A stretch of 64,000 nucleotides of DNA from JAEUIX01 sp964611125 (GTDB taxonomy: Bacteria; Planctomycetota; Phycisphaerae; Phycisphaerales; UBA1924): assembly GCA_964611125.1 (NCBI GenBank), contig CAZSZO010000017.1:12300-76299 (forward strand), written 5' to 3'. The translations under genes and the position numbers were made by a program. Below, one piece after another: positions 46,834 through 55,511 of the stretch. The notes beneath the pieces are model-generated. The model worked only from the letters and a program-made list of their open reading frames with translations, did no database searches and had not been told where the DNA came from. Numbering within the stretch: position 1 is the stretch's first letter; every line of letters begins with the position of its first letter.

Positions 46834-46963
46834 AGTCAATTTGTCCTGAGATCTGCCTGTTAGGCGGAAAAACCCTCACTTCTTCACACCATCTATACCA
46901 ATCATTAACCAAACATGGATCACCCTGCACCCACCACCGCGCCAGCGACTCCAAAAAGGCGAA

Positions 46964-46984
46964 CGCCCGGGTGTTCCCCGGGCG
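46964..46984 (-). terminator. Intrinsic terminator after paralogue 4
   Basis: CGCCCGGG / CCCGGGCG stem with a 5-nt loop, about 42 bp after the 47027 stop on the minus strand, followed by TTCGCCTTTTTGG. Confidence 0.7.
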
Positions 46985-47026
46985 CTCGGGTAATCGTAAA
47001 AGAGTGCTTCGGGCCACCCCACTGCA

Positions 47027-47836
47027 TCAGGCGCGACGCCGACGCATCGCCACCAGGCCACCCAGGCCCGCGAGAACCGCGGCGCCGGGAGTCGGAACGC
47101 GGAACGTCACCGACTGGTTGGGCAGGTTGACCGCCGCGGCGGCCGTGGCGAAGGTGCCGTTGACCGTGTGCAGGTAGCGCGCCGACAGACCCGAGATGTT
47201 CAGGGTGATGTTGCGGCTCTGGGCGATCTTGGGCAGGAACAGGAAGCGGTAGACCGACACGTACTCGCCGCCGACGATCTGGTTGCTGGCGTCGAGGACG
47301 GCGACGCCCAGCGCGTTGCCGTCGAAATCAATCGTGCGCGAGCCGACGATCGACGTCGCGCGGGGGTTGCCGGCGAAGAAGCTGAAGGCGCCGTTGTTGG
47401 CGTCGCTGTTGAAGCCGCCGGTGCCCTGGGGGGCGAAGCCGCTGCGGAACGCGCGGAAGTGGCCGGCCAGAGGCTGGCCGCCCGCATCAACGCCCTCGCC
47501 GGTGGGGCCGGGACCAGCGTTGCTGCTGAAGGGGCCGCCCGCAGGGTCGCTGAAGTTGGCGAAGAAGGTGCCGTTGCCGCCGCCAACCCGGCTCACGCCG
47601 AAGTTGCGGGTGCCGCTGGCCGAGCCGTTGGCCGCGATGCCGACGCGGGCGATCATGGTGATCGCCACGCCGGTCGAGGTCTCGCCCTGGGCGAAGGGGC
47701 CGCTGGTGTCAGGAACGAACTGAACATCCCAGACCTGGGCCGTCGCCGGGGCCTGGGCCAGGGCGACAGTGGGGACAGCCATCGCGCCAGCCAGGCCGGC
47801 GGCGGACAGCACGCAACGTGCAAACACACGGTTCAT
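47027..47836 (-). CDS. Secreted PEP-CTERM-like protein, paralogue 4
   Basis: 269 residues from the ATG at 47836 (GGAG upstream). Signal peptide (VLSAAGLAGAMAVPTVALAQA), then QAPATAQVWDVQFVPDTSGPF, the same body as paralogue 3 and the anchor VPTPGAAVLAGLGGLVAMRRRRA. Its upstream region differs from those of paralogues 2 and 3, so its expression may differ even though the protein is nearly the same. Confidence 0.82.
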   Translation of the reverse strand: MNRVFARCVLSAAGLAGAMAVPTVALAQAPATAQVWDVQFVPDTSGPFAQGETSTGVAITMIARVGIAANGSASGTRNFGVSRVGGGNGTFFANFSDPAGGPFSSNAGPGPTGEGVDAGGQPLAGHFRAFRSGFAPQGTGGFNSDANNGAFSFFAGNPRATSIVGSRTIDFDGNALGVAVLDASNQIVGGEYVSVYRFLFLPKIAQSRNITLNISGLSARYLHTVNGTFATAAAAVNLPNQSVTFRVPTPGAAVLAGLGGLVAMRRRRA

Positions 47837-48091
47837 GAGACTCTCTCCTCTCAGGTTGTAACCCGACGCGCACGCGTCAGCGAGCGCTCTGGAAGGAGTT
47901 TGCCCCACGCCCGGGCCCGGACCAGTACGCGACCCAGAATTGGTGCATAAACCGAGGAACACCTGAGGGTTGTGCCGCCCCCGGAGCCCTTGACGTCCGA
48001 TTACTCCCGCCTGCGGGGCCTCGATCCGGTGGATTCCAGACCAGCACGCACCCCATAACTGAGCGGCAGCCGCGCCGAGGGTCGGGCCTGC

Positions 48092-51000
48092 TCAACCGCC
48101 CCCTGGCGCGGCCGATTCGAGACCGTTTTCGTCGGGCGCGGCGTAGGGGCGGAACTTCTCGATCGTGCCCTGCTCCTCGCTGTAGAACAGCGCGCGATTG
48201 GCGCCGATGAGCCCCGCCGACGCCAGATCGATCAGCGCCGATGAGTCCGCCGCGCTCATCTGGTAGAGCACCCGCTGATCGAACTCGCGGAGCATCGAGC
48301 GCTCCAGCGTGCGGTTGAACGACGCCAGGGTGTCGCACCAGGCGATGACGTGGATCCCCGCACCGGGCCCCTCGCGGATGATCCGGGCGAACTGCTTGTC
48401 AGGAGCCGGGGCGCCCTCGCCGGAACCGCTCCCGAAGTCGAATTCGTTCTCCGGCCGGCGGAGCATGCGGAACCGCTGCAGCCCGTGCACGCAGAGCGCG
48501 ATCTGCGGGGCCTCGTGCGTCCCCGCCAGGCGGGCGTCGAGCTCGCCGCTCAGCGCCGCGAGCACCGCCTCGACCTCGCGATACGGCGCGACGCGCACAC
48601 CGCAGCCCCAGCGCCTCACCACGCCGGCGAGGCGTTCGAGCGCTCCGGCGAGCGGCGAGTCGGCCGGCGTGCCGTCGAGCACGATGAGCGGCGCCAGCCG
48701 GCCCCCCGCCCCCTCCGGCAGGCCCTCCTCAGCCCCAGGCGCCCGGCGCAACTGGGCGCCCAGCCCGAGGAGCGCGGCGCCCATCATCGCCGTCGCCGAG
48801 TCATCGCGCTGGCCGACAATGAGCAGATTCGCCGCCGACTGGCGCCGGAAGACCGCGGCGGTGGGCTCCTTGATCGCGATGGGTTCGCCCAGCCAGGCGG
48901 TGAGCGGGCCGCGAGGGCCGGCCGCGGGGGACGCGAGCACGGCCCGCAACGCGTGGTTGCGGGCCAGGTGGGCCGGGGCGCTTCCTTCAAAGATGATCGG
49001 CGGCTCGGGCGGCGCGCCGCCCTCCGAGCGGGCCATCTGCTGGCGCAGGCGCGCCAGGCCGAGCAGGCGGTCGCGGTTCTCCTCCGGCAGCCACGCCACC
49101 TGAAAGGGGCTGTTGCCTTCCACCGCGCCGCTGGCGTCGTTGTAGATCGCTTCGCCCGGGCGCGACAGCAGCCGGGCCGCGGCGTTGTCATCGCTCATGA
49201 TCAGGTACGAATCCGCCTCGCTGCACTGCAGGGCGATGCGCACCGCCATCTGGCCGATGGTGCTGCGGGCCAGCGTGTACGCCCCGCCCAGCGTCTGGCT
49301 GCCCAGAATCGCGTGCATGCCGAAGGCTCGCCCCTGCCGCACCAGGCGGTCGAGCAGGAGCGACGATTCCTGGGCCAGCTTGTCATCCTCGACGAACAGC
49401 TCCTGAAACTCGTCAACGATCAGCATCACCCGCGGCATCCGCGCCTCGGGGTTCCTGGCCCGATACCCCGCGATGTCCTGAGCCTCGCTGTCGCGAAACA
49501 GCTCGCCCCGGCGCTTGAGCTCGGCATCCAGCCGGCGGAGCACCGACAGCCCGAATTCGCGCTCGCTCTCGATGGCGATCACCCGCGCGTGCGGGATCTC
49601 GTGCACGGCGTAAGTCTTGAACTCCACGCCCTTCTTGAAGTCGACCAGGTACAGCTCGATCTCATCGGGCCCGTACCACAGGGCCAGGTTCGTGATGATG
49701 GCGTGCAGCAGCGTCGATTTGCCCGAGCCGGTCCGGCCCGCGATCAGGGCGTGCTGGGCCGTGCCCTTGCCCAGGGTGATGTGCTGCAGCTTGGTCGCGC
49801 CGGCCCGGCCCATGGCCACGCTGACCTCCTTGGCGCTCGAACGCGTCCAGAGCGCGCCGGCGCCGGCCTCCCCGCTCGCACTCGAGCCGGGCGGGGCGAT
49901 CATCTCAAAGGGCACCTGCACCCGCGAGCTGTCCTTGGCATGCCGGCCCGCCATGTGCACGATGGCGTTGAACTGGGCGTCGCCAGGGAGGGCCTCCAGC
50001 TCCAGCGGAAGCCGGGAGAACTCCGGATCATCGCGGAAGAACCTGCCTCCACCACCTGAGCCGCCCCCACTCCCCCCACCACCGCCGCTCCCTCCACCGC
50101 CCCCCGCCCCGCCGCCTCCCGCCTGGCCGCCCCGCCAGGTGAGCTGCACCGCGCACTTGGCCAGATCCCCCGCCGACAGGCCCTGCGGGAGGGCCTGGCG
50201 CGTATCGACCGCCGCGAGAACGTAGACCCCGCAGCGCGGGCCGCTGTCAAGGATGCTCGCCAGCCGCTTGGCGGCCAGCTCGTTAAACCCCGCAGGCAGA
50301 TCGGCGATGACCAGGAACCGGTAGGGCTCGGCGACCTCCCCCGCGTGGGCGTTGTACTCCTCGATGGTGGGGAACTGGTTCCGCAGGTACTTCTGGATCA
50401 CGTTCTCCATGTGCTCAGTGAGGTCCGACAGGCGCTGCTCGATGTGGCGCGGCTCGGTCCAGATGCGGTCGCTCACGAGCGCCGGCTCGTAGTCGGCCAG
50501 GTGCATGAAGGCCGCGAAGTTCTGGCCCAGGCCGACGGGATCGATGATGGTGAAGCGGGCCTTGCCGGGCGGGAAGGCCGTGATGATCCGCAGCATCGCT
50601 CCCTGGAGCACGCTGATCGCCTCCGGCCGCCCCTGCCCGCCGGTGCGGAGCAGCAGCGAGCAGCGGTTGGGGAGCTCCATCGCCACCGGCAGCAGCGGCT
50701 CGCGCGGCCCCAGCGCGCCCAGATCCACGCCCGACCAGGCCTCCCCCTCAGGCAGCCCGCCCGGCAGGGCCCCGATGTCGAGCCGAACCGCCCCCAGCGC
50801 AATCGCCGGCGGCGGCGCCTCCGGCGGACGCCACGCGGCGGCAGGCGCCGACCCGTCCGGGCTTGTCGCCCCGCCAGCCGCCCCCTCACCGGCCCAGATC
50901 GGCGAGGTCCACGGGGGACAGACCGTCCCCGCCAGGGCCCGGGCCTCGCGCACGAGCGCGTGCGCCCCCCGCATGCCCCGCTGGTAGGACTCAAGAAGGT

Positions 51001-52222
51001 CCCGCCAGTCCGCATCGCGCCGCTCCGCCAGCTCGGCGAAGGCGCCGTCACGCCGGGCGTCGGCCTCGGCGACGGCGCGGGCATGCTCGCCCTGGGCGGC
51101 CTGCGTCAAGGCCTGCCGCCGATCGCTCAGGGCCGCGGCCTTGCCCGCCCGATCCGCCTGCAGCCCTGCGATAACGCCCCCCGATTCGCCGCCCAGGGCC
51201 GCCAGGCGGTCGCGCGAGGCCTTGTTGAGCTCCTCGAGCTTGGCCCCGGCCTTGGTCTGGGCGCTGCGGATGTCGAGATCGCGGGTCTCGCGGATCCGCA
51301 GCTCCGCCTTGCGGCGCGTCTCACCGGCGATCTCCAGCCAGCGCTCTCCCGCGGCCCGGGCCTCCGCCAGCGCCTGGGCCAGCCCCTGACCGACCTCGCG
51401 CACCGCCCGGCTACCCACGGCATACAGCCCGGCGAGCAACATCAGGCCCAGCACGACGCCAACCCCGGCCCCCCCCAGGCCCCACCCCAGCGGTGGCGCC
51501 TCCTTGAAGCCCGTCAGGGCGCCGACCCCCGCCAGCCCCGCCCCGCCCATGAAGACCAGCACCCCAAGCGGCCACAGCCCGCTGAAGACCCTCGGCGCCA
51601 GCAGGCGGACCAGCCGGGCGGCCCGCTCCTCCGCGGCGCGGGTCATGTCACGCAGGCGGGCCGAGGCGTCCCCCTCGCCCCACGCGGCGGCCCCGGCGGC
51701 GTCGGCGAGCCCCGGAGCCGGCGGGAAACTCATGCGGCAGGCCCGCACATGGGCCCGGGCCGCGGCTTCCAGCCCGCGCAGTCGCTCGCCGGTGGCCGAG
51801 AGCTCTTTGCGCAGGGCCTCGAATTGCTCGGCGGGCTTGGGGGCGCTCGTCTCGAAGATCGACTCGGCCATCCACAGCTTGTCATCGAGCCACTTTTTCA
51901 CCGCCGCGTCGTCGGCGGCCTGTCGGTCGGAGAGGCTCGCTTGCTCCTTCTGGAGGCGGGCGCGGGCGTCGGCCAGAGCGCGATCAAGCGGGGCGAGTTG
52001 CTCAGCCTCGGCGCGGGCGTGCCCGTCCTCGATGCCGCCAGCGGCGCGGGCCAGGGCTTCGTCGGCCGCCGCGATCGCTTCGGCCCGCTGGCGCTCGGCC
52101 CGGGCCCTCCCGCCGTCGAAGGCCTCGCGGATGGCCTTCTCACGCTCCGCCCGCTCGCCGGCCAGACGGGTGAACTCGTGCAGCGCTCGCCGGATCTCGC
52201 CTGTCAGGGGGCCATCGGTCAT
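48092..52222 (-). CDS. FtsK/SpoIIIE-family ATPase, EccC-like
   Basis: 1376 residues from the ATG at 52222. The N-terminal ~200 residues are alanine/glutamate-rich coiled coil. Two hydrophobic segments (~217-270) form a membrane hairpin, and a second coiled coil follows. Three ATPase-like modules come next: a degenerate one (~530-700), a canonical one with Walker A GRTGSGKST (~828-836) and Walker B LIVDEFQELF (~934), and a third without a Walker A lysine (LLIVGQRDDSA). Three tandem modules with only one intact resembles EccC/EssC of type VII secretion. A glycine-rich linker lies near residues 715-735. It lies downstream of a WXG100 gene, so protein export is the likely role. Confidence 0.85.
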   Translation of the reverse strand: MTDGPLTGEIRRALHEFTRLAGERAEREKAIREAFDGGRARAERQRAEAIAAADEALARAAGGIEDGHARAEAEQLAPLDRALADARARLQKEQASLSDRQAADDAAVKKWLDDKLWMAESIFETSAPKPAEQFEALRKELSATGERLRGLEAAARAHVRACRMSFPPAPGLADAAGAAAWGEGDASARLRDMTRAAEERAARLVRLLAPRVFSGLWPLGVLVFMGGAGLAGVGALTGFKEAPPLGWGLGGAGVGVVLGLMLLAGLYAVGSRAVREVGQGLAQALAEARAAGERWLEIAGETRRKAELRIRETRDLDIRSAQTKAGAKLEELNKASRDRLAALGGESGGVIAGLQADRAGKAAALSDRRQALTQAAQGEHARAVAEADARRDGAFAELAERRDADWRDLLESYQRGMRGAHALVREARALAGTVCPPWTSPIWAGEGAAGGATSPDGSAPAAAWRPPEAPPPAIALGAVRLDIGALPGGLPEGEAWSGVDLGALGPREPLLPVAMELPNRCSLLLRTGGQGRPEAISVLQGAMLRIITAFPPGKARFTIIDPVGLGQNFAAFMHLADYEPALVSDRIWTEPRHIEQRLSDLTEHMENVIQKYLRNQFPTIEEYNAHAGEVAEPYRFLVIADLPAGFNELAAKRLASILDSGPRCGVYVLAAVDTRQALPQGLSAGDLAKCAVQLTWRGGQAGGGGAGGGGGSGGGGGSGGGSGGGGRFFRDDPEFSRLPLELEALPGDAQFNAIVHMAGRHAKDSSRVQVPFEMIAPPGSSASGEAGAGALWTRSSAKEVSVAMGRAGATKLQHITLGKGTAQHALIAGRTGSGKSTLLHAIITNLALWYGPDEIELYLVDFKKGVEFKTYAVHEIPHARVIAIESEREFGLSVLRRLDAELKRRGELFRDSEAQDIAGYRARNPEARMPRVMLIVDEFQELFVEDDKLAQESSLLLDRLVRQGRAFGMHAILGSQTLGGAYTLARSTIGQMAVRIALQCSEADSYLIMSDDNAAARLLSRPGEAIYNDASGAVEGNSPFQVAWLPEENRDRLLGLARLRQQMARSEGGAPPEPPIIFEGSAPAHLARNHALRAVLASPAAGPRGPLTAWLGEPIAIKEPTAAVFRRQSAANLLIVGQRDDSATAMMGAALLGLGAQLRRAPGAEEGLPEGAGGRLAPLIVLDGTPADSPLAGALERLAGVVRRWGCGVRVAPYREVEAVLAALSGELDARLAGTHEAPQIALCVHGLQRFRMLRRPENEFDFGSGSGEGAPAPDKQFARIIREGPGAGIHVIAWCDTLASFNRTLERSMLREFDQRVLYQMSAADSSALIDLASAGLIGANRALFYSEEQGTIEKFRPYAAPDENGLESAAPGGG

Positions 52223-52300
52223 GAAGTCGCCTTCGCGCTGGGGAGAGAAAAACGGGGGGTGAGAGAGAGTGAGACACGCCGCCACAAGGACTGCGACGGG

Positions 52301-52522
52301 CTAGTCGGCCGCCGATCCTTGGCCGTCCCGCCGCACCGCGGCGACGGTCTCGCTCAGCCGCTCCATGGCGCCCATGGCCATGGCGACCTTGGCTTCGAGC
52401 GGGGCGATGAAATCACGCTCGAACCGCTCGCGGGCTGCGTCATCCCAGTCGGCGCGGGTGCGATCCAGCCGGAGGCGGAGCTCCTTGAGCGCATCGCGAA
52501 GTTTGGCCTGGCCGACGTTCAT
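52301..52522 (-). CDS. Small helical protein of the WXG100/FtsK cluster
   Basis: 73 residues, starting at an ATG that overlaps the stop of the preceding gene (ATGA). It is one long charged helix pattern: MNVGQAKLRDALKELRLRLD, then RERFERDFIAPLEAKVAMAM, ending SETVAAVRRDG. WXG100-like in size but with no W-x-G. It is probably a partner or second small substrate of the secretion module. Unrecognised. Confidence 0.7.
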   Translation of the reverse strand: MNVGQAKLRDALKELRLRLDRTRADWDDAARERFERDFIAPLEAKVAMAMGAMERLSETVAAVRRDGQGSAAD

Positions 52523-53538
52523 GCGTGCCCGTACACCAGGGTGTCCTCCGCGTTCAGAATCGCCTCGATGCCCCCCGCCACCACCACCACGAGCCAGGCG
52601 GGCGGCAGCTCCAGCACCTCGCTCAGGCCCGGCCGGCGGGTGAGTAAATCTGACACGCTCATGCCCATCAGGCCGCCCGCGGGCCCGAGGGCGGCGCTCG
52701 CGTGCCCAATGTACCAGCCTGAATCCGCCTGCGCCGCCTCCGCCACCACCACCTGCCGGTGCAGGTGGAACGCGGGAGCGTCAAGGGCGCCGTCCTCGAC
52801 GATCACCAGCCCCTGGGCCGGCGGCGGAACCCCCGCGATGCCCAGATACGCCAGCACGCCCGACGGCGGGCCGTCGAGTCCGTCGGGGCGGGGGATGACG
52901 CTCGATGCCCCAATCTCGCTGGCGATGGTGGCCCGCCGCTGCGACGGGCCCGGCGACCGCCGTCTCAGGGCGCTCAGGCGGGGCGCCGGGGCCGCGCTGT
53001 CGGGCGGGGCGGGCGTCTCGAGCGGCGCGGACCCTGCCGGCGCCGCCGCCGCCGGCGCCCCCTGCACGAGGCTGGCGTACGCCTCGATCCCCGCGATCAT
53101 CTTGTCAAGGCGGACGATGGCGCTGGGCAGGTCGCGGCTGAGCACCTCCGAGAGCGACTGGACCTGCCCCTTGTACAGGGTGAACTCGCGCTCAAGCACC
53201 AGCATCCAGCGACGCAGCTTCTTCAGGGTCTCCTCGGCCTCGTCGACGCGCCGGCGGGCTCGATCGACGGCGCGGCGCTCGTCGATCGCCGTGGGCGTGT
53301 CGGGCGCCGCGGTCAGCTGCTTGCGGCGGAGCTCGGATTTCGCCGCCTCCACCGCGTCGTGCCGGCGCCGGACCTGGGCCTGCCAGTAGCCCACCTGCTC
53401 GTAGCGGAGCCACTGCTCCGTCCGCTGGCCATCACCCTCGACCTCGCTGATCGCGCTGGCGGCCTCCTCGATGAACCGCTGAATCGCGGTCTTCACCTCG
53501 CGAAGGGCGTCGAGCGAACTGATGCGGGCCTGGGGCAT
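52519..53538 (-). CDS. Coiled-coil protein of the WXG100/FtsK cluster
   Basis: 339 residues. The N-terminal ~165 residues are helical coiled coil (SLDALREVKTAIQRFIEEAA, RRVDEAEETLKKLRRWMLVL). A proline/alanine linker (~175-205) follows, then a folded C-terminal domain with VPPPAQGLVIVEDGAL and DSGWYIGHASA. The helical front recalls LXG or WXG-like N-termini of type VII substrates, with a variable C-terminal domain, but no toxin motif is recognised. It is coupled to the 73-residue gene by an ATGA overlap and lies 46 bp after the WXG100 gene. Confidence 0.72.
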   Translation of the reverse strand: MPQARISSLDALREVKTAIQRFIEEAASAISEVEGDGQRTEQWLRYEQVGYWQAQVRRRHDAVEAAKSELRRKQLTAAPDTPTAIDERRAVDRARRRVDEAEETLKKLRRWMLVLEREFTLYKGQVQSLSEVLSRDLPSAIVRLDKMIAGIEAYASLVQGAPAAAAPAGSAPLETPAPPDSAAPAPRLSALRRRSPGPSQRRATIASEIGASSVIPRPDGLDGPPSGVLAYLGIAGVPPPAQGLVIVEDGALDAPAFHLHRQVVVAEAAQADSGWYIGHASAALGPAGGLMGMSVSDLLTRRPGLSEVLELPPAWLVVVVAGGIEAILNAEDTLVYGHA

Positions 53539-53584
53539 GGTGGGCGGCTTTGGCGGACCAGGACCGGAGCGCGACGAGCGCCGC

Positions 53585-53857
53585 TCAACGCTGGTTCAGG
53601 TATTCCTCGATCTTCTCAGCCTTTTTGAGCAGGAAGGGCACATGCTGCTCCGAAAGGTCGTTGAACCGCTGGAGGGCCTTCATGGTCTGCTGAAACTCCT
53701 CGACGAACTTCACGTGCTCCTGATCGCGCCAGGATTGCCCAAGGGTCCCCAGCTTGCCGGCGAGCACCGTCATCTGGCTCTGCAGCCCGGCGGAGAACCG
53801 CTTGAGATCCTGCGCAAAACGCCGCAGCTCGGCGGGGTCGACGATGGCTTTGGACAT
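53585..53857 (-). CDS. WXG100-family protein (ESAT-6-like)
   Basis: 90 residues from the ATG at 53857 with GAGGAG 5 nt upstream. A helical hairpin: DPAELRRFAQDLKRFSAGLQ, a turn around QSWRDQEHVKF that stands in for W-x-G (W-R-D here), then a second helix FQQTMKALQRFNDLS. WXG100 proteins are secreted partners of FtsK/EccC ATPases. It heads a four-gene minus-strand cluster ending in the FtsK gene. Confidence 0.8.
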   Translation of the reverse strand: MSKAIVDPAELRRFAQDLKRFSAGLQSQMTVLAGKLGTLGQSWRDQEHVKFVEEFQQTMKALQRFNDLSEQHVPFLLKKAEKIEEYLNQR

Positions 53858-53964
53858 AGGAGCTCCTCGCTGAGATTCTACGAACAACGCCCGCGTGCGG
53901 TTGCCGCGCGGGCATGCGTACGCGGGCCCGGCGTCCCCGACGCGCCGGGTTCGGACAACCACCT

Positions 53965-54255
53965 ATGCTGAGACCGCCCATGCTCCCCTTCGCCGGCGCC
54001 ATCACCGCTCGAGTCCTGCGCGTCGCCCCCGTGTCCATTCACGGGGATGTGTACTTTGACCTGCTGGTGGAGCCCGAGGCCGACCCGGCGGGCGCCGGCG
54101 GCGCGCCGCTGCCGCCCGTCCCCGAGGGGCAGATCCTCACCCTCGCCCTGCGGGCGCCGATGCACAGCACCCCCGACCGGCAGGCGCCCGAGGTCGGACG
54201 GCGGGTGCGGGTGCAGTTCCTGATGCAGCAGGTCACCGGCATCACCTACATCTGA
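53965..54255 (+). CDS. Small protein divergent from the WXG100 gene, unknown
   Basis: About 96 residues from the ATG at 53965 (ATG at 53980 also possible). A compact beta-rich pattern: GAITARVLRVAPVSIHGDVY, FDLLVEPEADP, QILTLALRAPM, RVRVQFLMQQVTGITYI. No signal peptide and no family recognised. It shares the upstream region with the WXG100 gene (about 107 bp between starts). Codon usage is like its neighbours and the frame is clean. Confidence 0.6.
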   Translation: MLRPPMLPFAGAITARVLRVAPVSIHGDVYFDLLVEPEADPAGAGGAPLPPVPEGQILTLALRAPMHSTPDRQAPEVGRRVRVQFLMQQVTGITYI

Positions 54256-54316
54256 GCGGCGCCGCAAGATTCCGCGGGGTGGCATCAAGTTCCCCTGGGA
54301 CCACGCCCGGTCGTGC

Positions 54317-54348
54317 CATTGAGGTCTCGGCTCGGCGAGACCTCAATG
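54317..54348. other. 13-bp perfect hairpin
   Basis: CATTGAGGTCTCG / CGAGACCTCAATG with a 6-nt loop, 62 bp after the plus-strand gene that ends at 54255 and downstream of the minus-strand immunity/orphan region. It may act as a shared terminator between converging units, but no T-run follows on either strand. Confidence 0.5.
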
Positions 54349-54529
54349 TCCGGCGATTCGCGTGCCTCGCCAGCGGTCGTCGGAGATTCAGCCCGTCGTG
54401 ATTCATCGAGTGCTTGGCTCCCGAGTCACATGGTCCCTCCAGTGCTCCCAACCTGTCCCGCGAGGATACCGACAATCAAGCTCACCCTCGCCCCGCCCCA
54501 TCCACCACCGCACGCTGGACCATCGCCAG

Positions 54530-54751
54530 TCACCCGCCCGCGCCACCAACCCCCGCTCCCGAGGGTCTTGCGGCGTAATAGCCGCCGAGTTCTGCAGAGC
54601 CGTCGACGGTGTCGTTGACGTACTCGCCCGCAGAGCTCCAGCCAGCCCAGTAGAACGGACGGGCGATCCACCATCCATCCAGCCCCAGCGGATCGATCCG
54701 ATCCACTGGATCCCCCCCGTGTGTCCACCGTTCGTGGGCAAGGTCACCCAT
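54530..54751 (-). pseudogene. Orphan RHS tip with a short displaced C-terminal tail
   Basis: The minus-strand frame contains GGDPVDRIDPLGLDGWWIARP, a copy of the RHS core-end motif that in the full-length gene reads GGDPVDAVDPMGLG. The DNA around 54680-54720 is also similar to that around 56225-56270. About 45 residues follow (VNDTVDGSAELGGYYAA) before a stop. There is no RHS body upstream and no proper start. This is the usual look of a displaced toxin cassette left downstream of the current toxin and immunity pair. Confidence 0.65.
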
Positions 54752-54857
54752 GCTCGGACTCCTGTTGAACCGTAACCCCGGTCCAGAGGTGTCCGAGAGT
54801 CTTGGGCAGGGTCGACGTAACTCAATGCCACCCCGCCCGCCGTCGGGGCTGCGGTCG

Positions 54858-55511
54858 TCAGGGCAGTCTCAGCGGCTGGTGCGAGAAGAATGCATTGTTA
54901 GTATATGGGATGACCAATTTCGCAACTCTCGGAGACAGAAGAAAGACACCAGACCACACCAAGCCGTATTCACTGACGAGCGAGCGAGAGTATCTATCTG
55001 TAAAGATTGAGAAGTAGCCAGGCATGTCAATCTTAAGATCAATGACATCATCAGGGCAATGAGATAACTTGTACAGATTGAGCGGAACAACCTGGAAGAA
55101 AGGTGGCGCATGGCAGTCAGGATCTCCAAACTGCTCGTACAAACGCATGATGATCTCATGCAATTCAAGTCGGTCAAGGCCTTGCATGCCGGTGATCTCG
55201 TGATCACGCCACTCTCCGCCGCCTGGGCTGTAGGCGAACCGATACCACTTGACCTTGACAGGACGCAGTTCAACCCGAGCGAGCTTCGATATATCACGCG
55301 CTAGCGATTCAGTAGCTATAAACTCTCCACTCGGGAGGCCAATGAGGCCAAACTGGTGGAAGTTCCTGACCAAGGTAAAAGTACCAGATCTCACATCCAC
55401 GGGCATGCCGTGAAACATATGTGCTTCGACTGGATCAACCTGCTGGCTGGAACATGTGCAGAGCAACGTACAAGCATCTTGGGGTGCAGAGCCAGCATCT
55501 AACTTGCTCAT
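54858..55511 (-). CDS. Candidate immunity protein for the RHS toxin
   Basis: 217 residues from the ATG at 55511, which shares a base with the RHS stop (TGATG); a GTG at 55514 is also possible. The sequence is less GC-rich than its surroundings and has no signal peptide, despite a few cysteines near the start (TLLCTCSSQQ). It has a mixed alpha/beta pattern: AHMFHGMPVDVRSGTFTLVR, LPSGEFIATESLARDISKLA, FFQVVPLNLYKLSHCPDDVI, ending HQPLRLP. No family recognised. Position immediately after, and overlapping, a toxin-bearing gene is the standard immunity arrangement. Confidence 0.65.
   Translation of the reverse strand: MSKLDAGSAPQDACTLLCTCSSQQVDPVEAHMFHGMPVDVRSGTFTLVRNFHQFGLIGLPSGEFIATESLARDISKLARVELRPVKVKWYRFAYSPGGGEWRDHEITGMQGLDRLELHEIIMRLYEQFGDPDCHAPPFFQVVPLNLYKLSHCPDDVIDLKIDMPGYFSIFTDRYSRSLVSEYGLVWSGVFLLSPRVAKLVIPYTNNAFFSHQPLRLP

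Noticed and set aside
50345..53389. A plus-strand open frame of about 1000 codons opposite the FtsK/coiled-coil genes
   Set aside because: It spans several minus-strand genes with overlapping starts and stops, and its composition is a complement artefact.
54242..54475. A small minus-strand gene between the hairpin and the orphan RHS tip
   Set aside because: No start signal, arginine-rich shadow composition, and it runs through the 13-bp hairpin.
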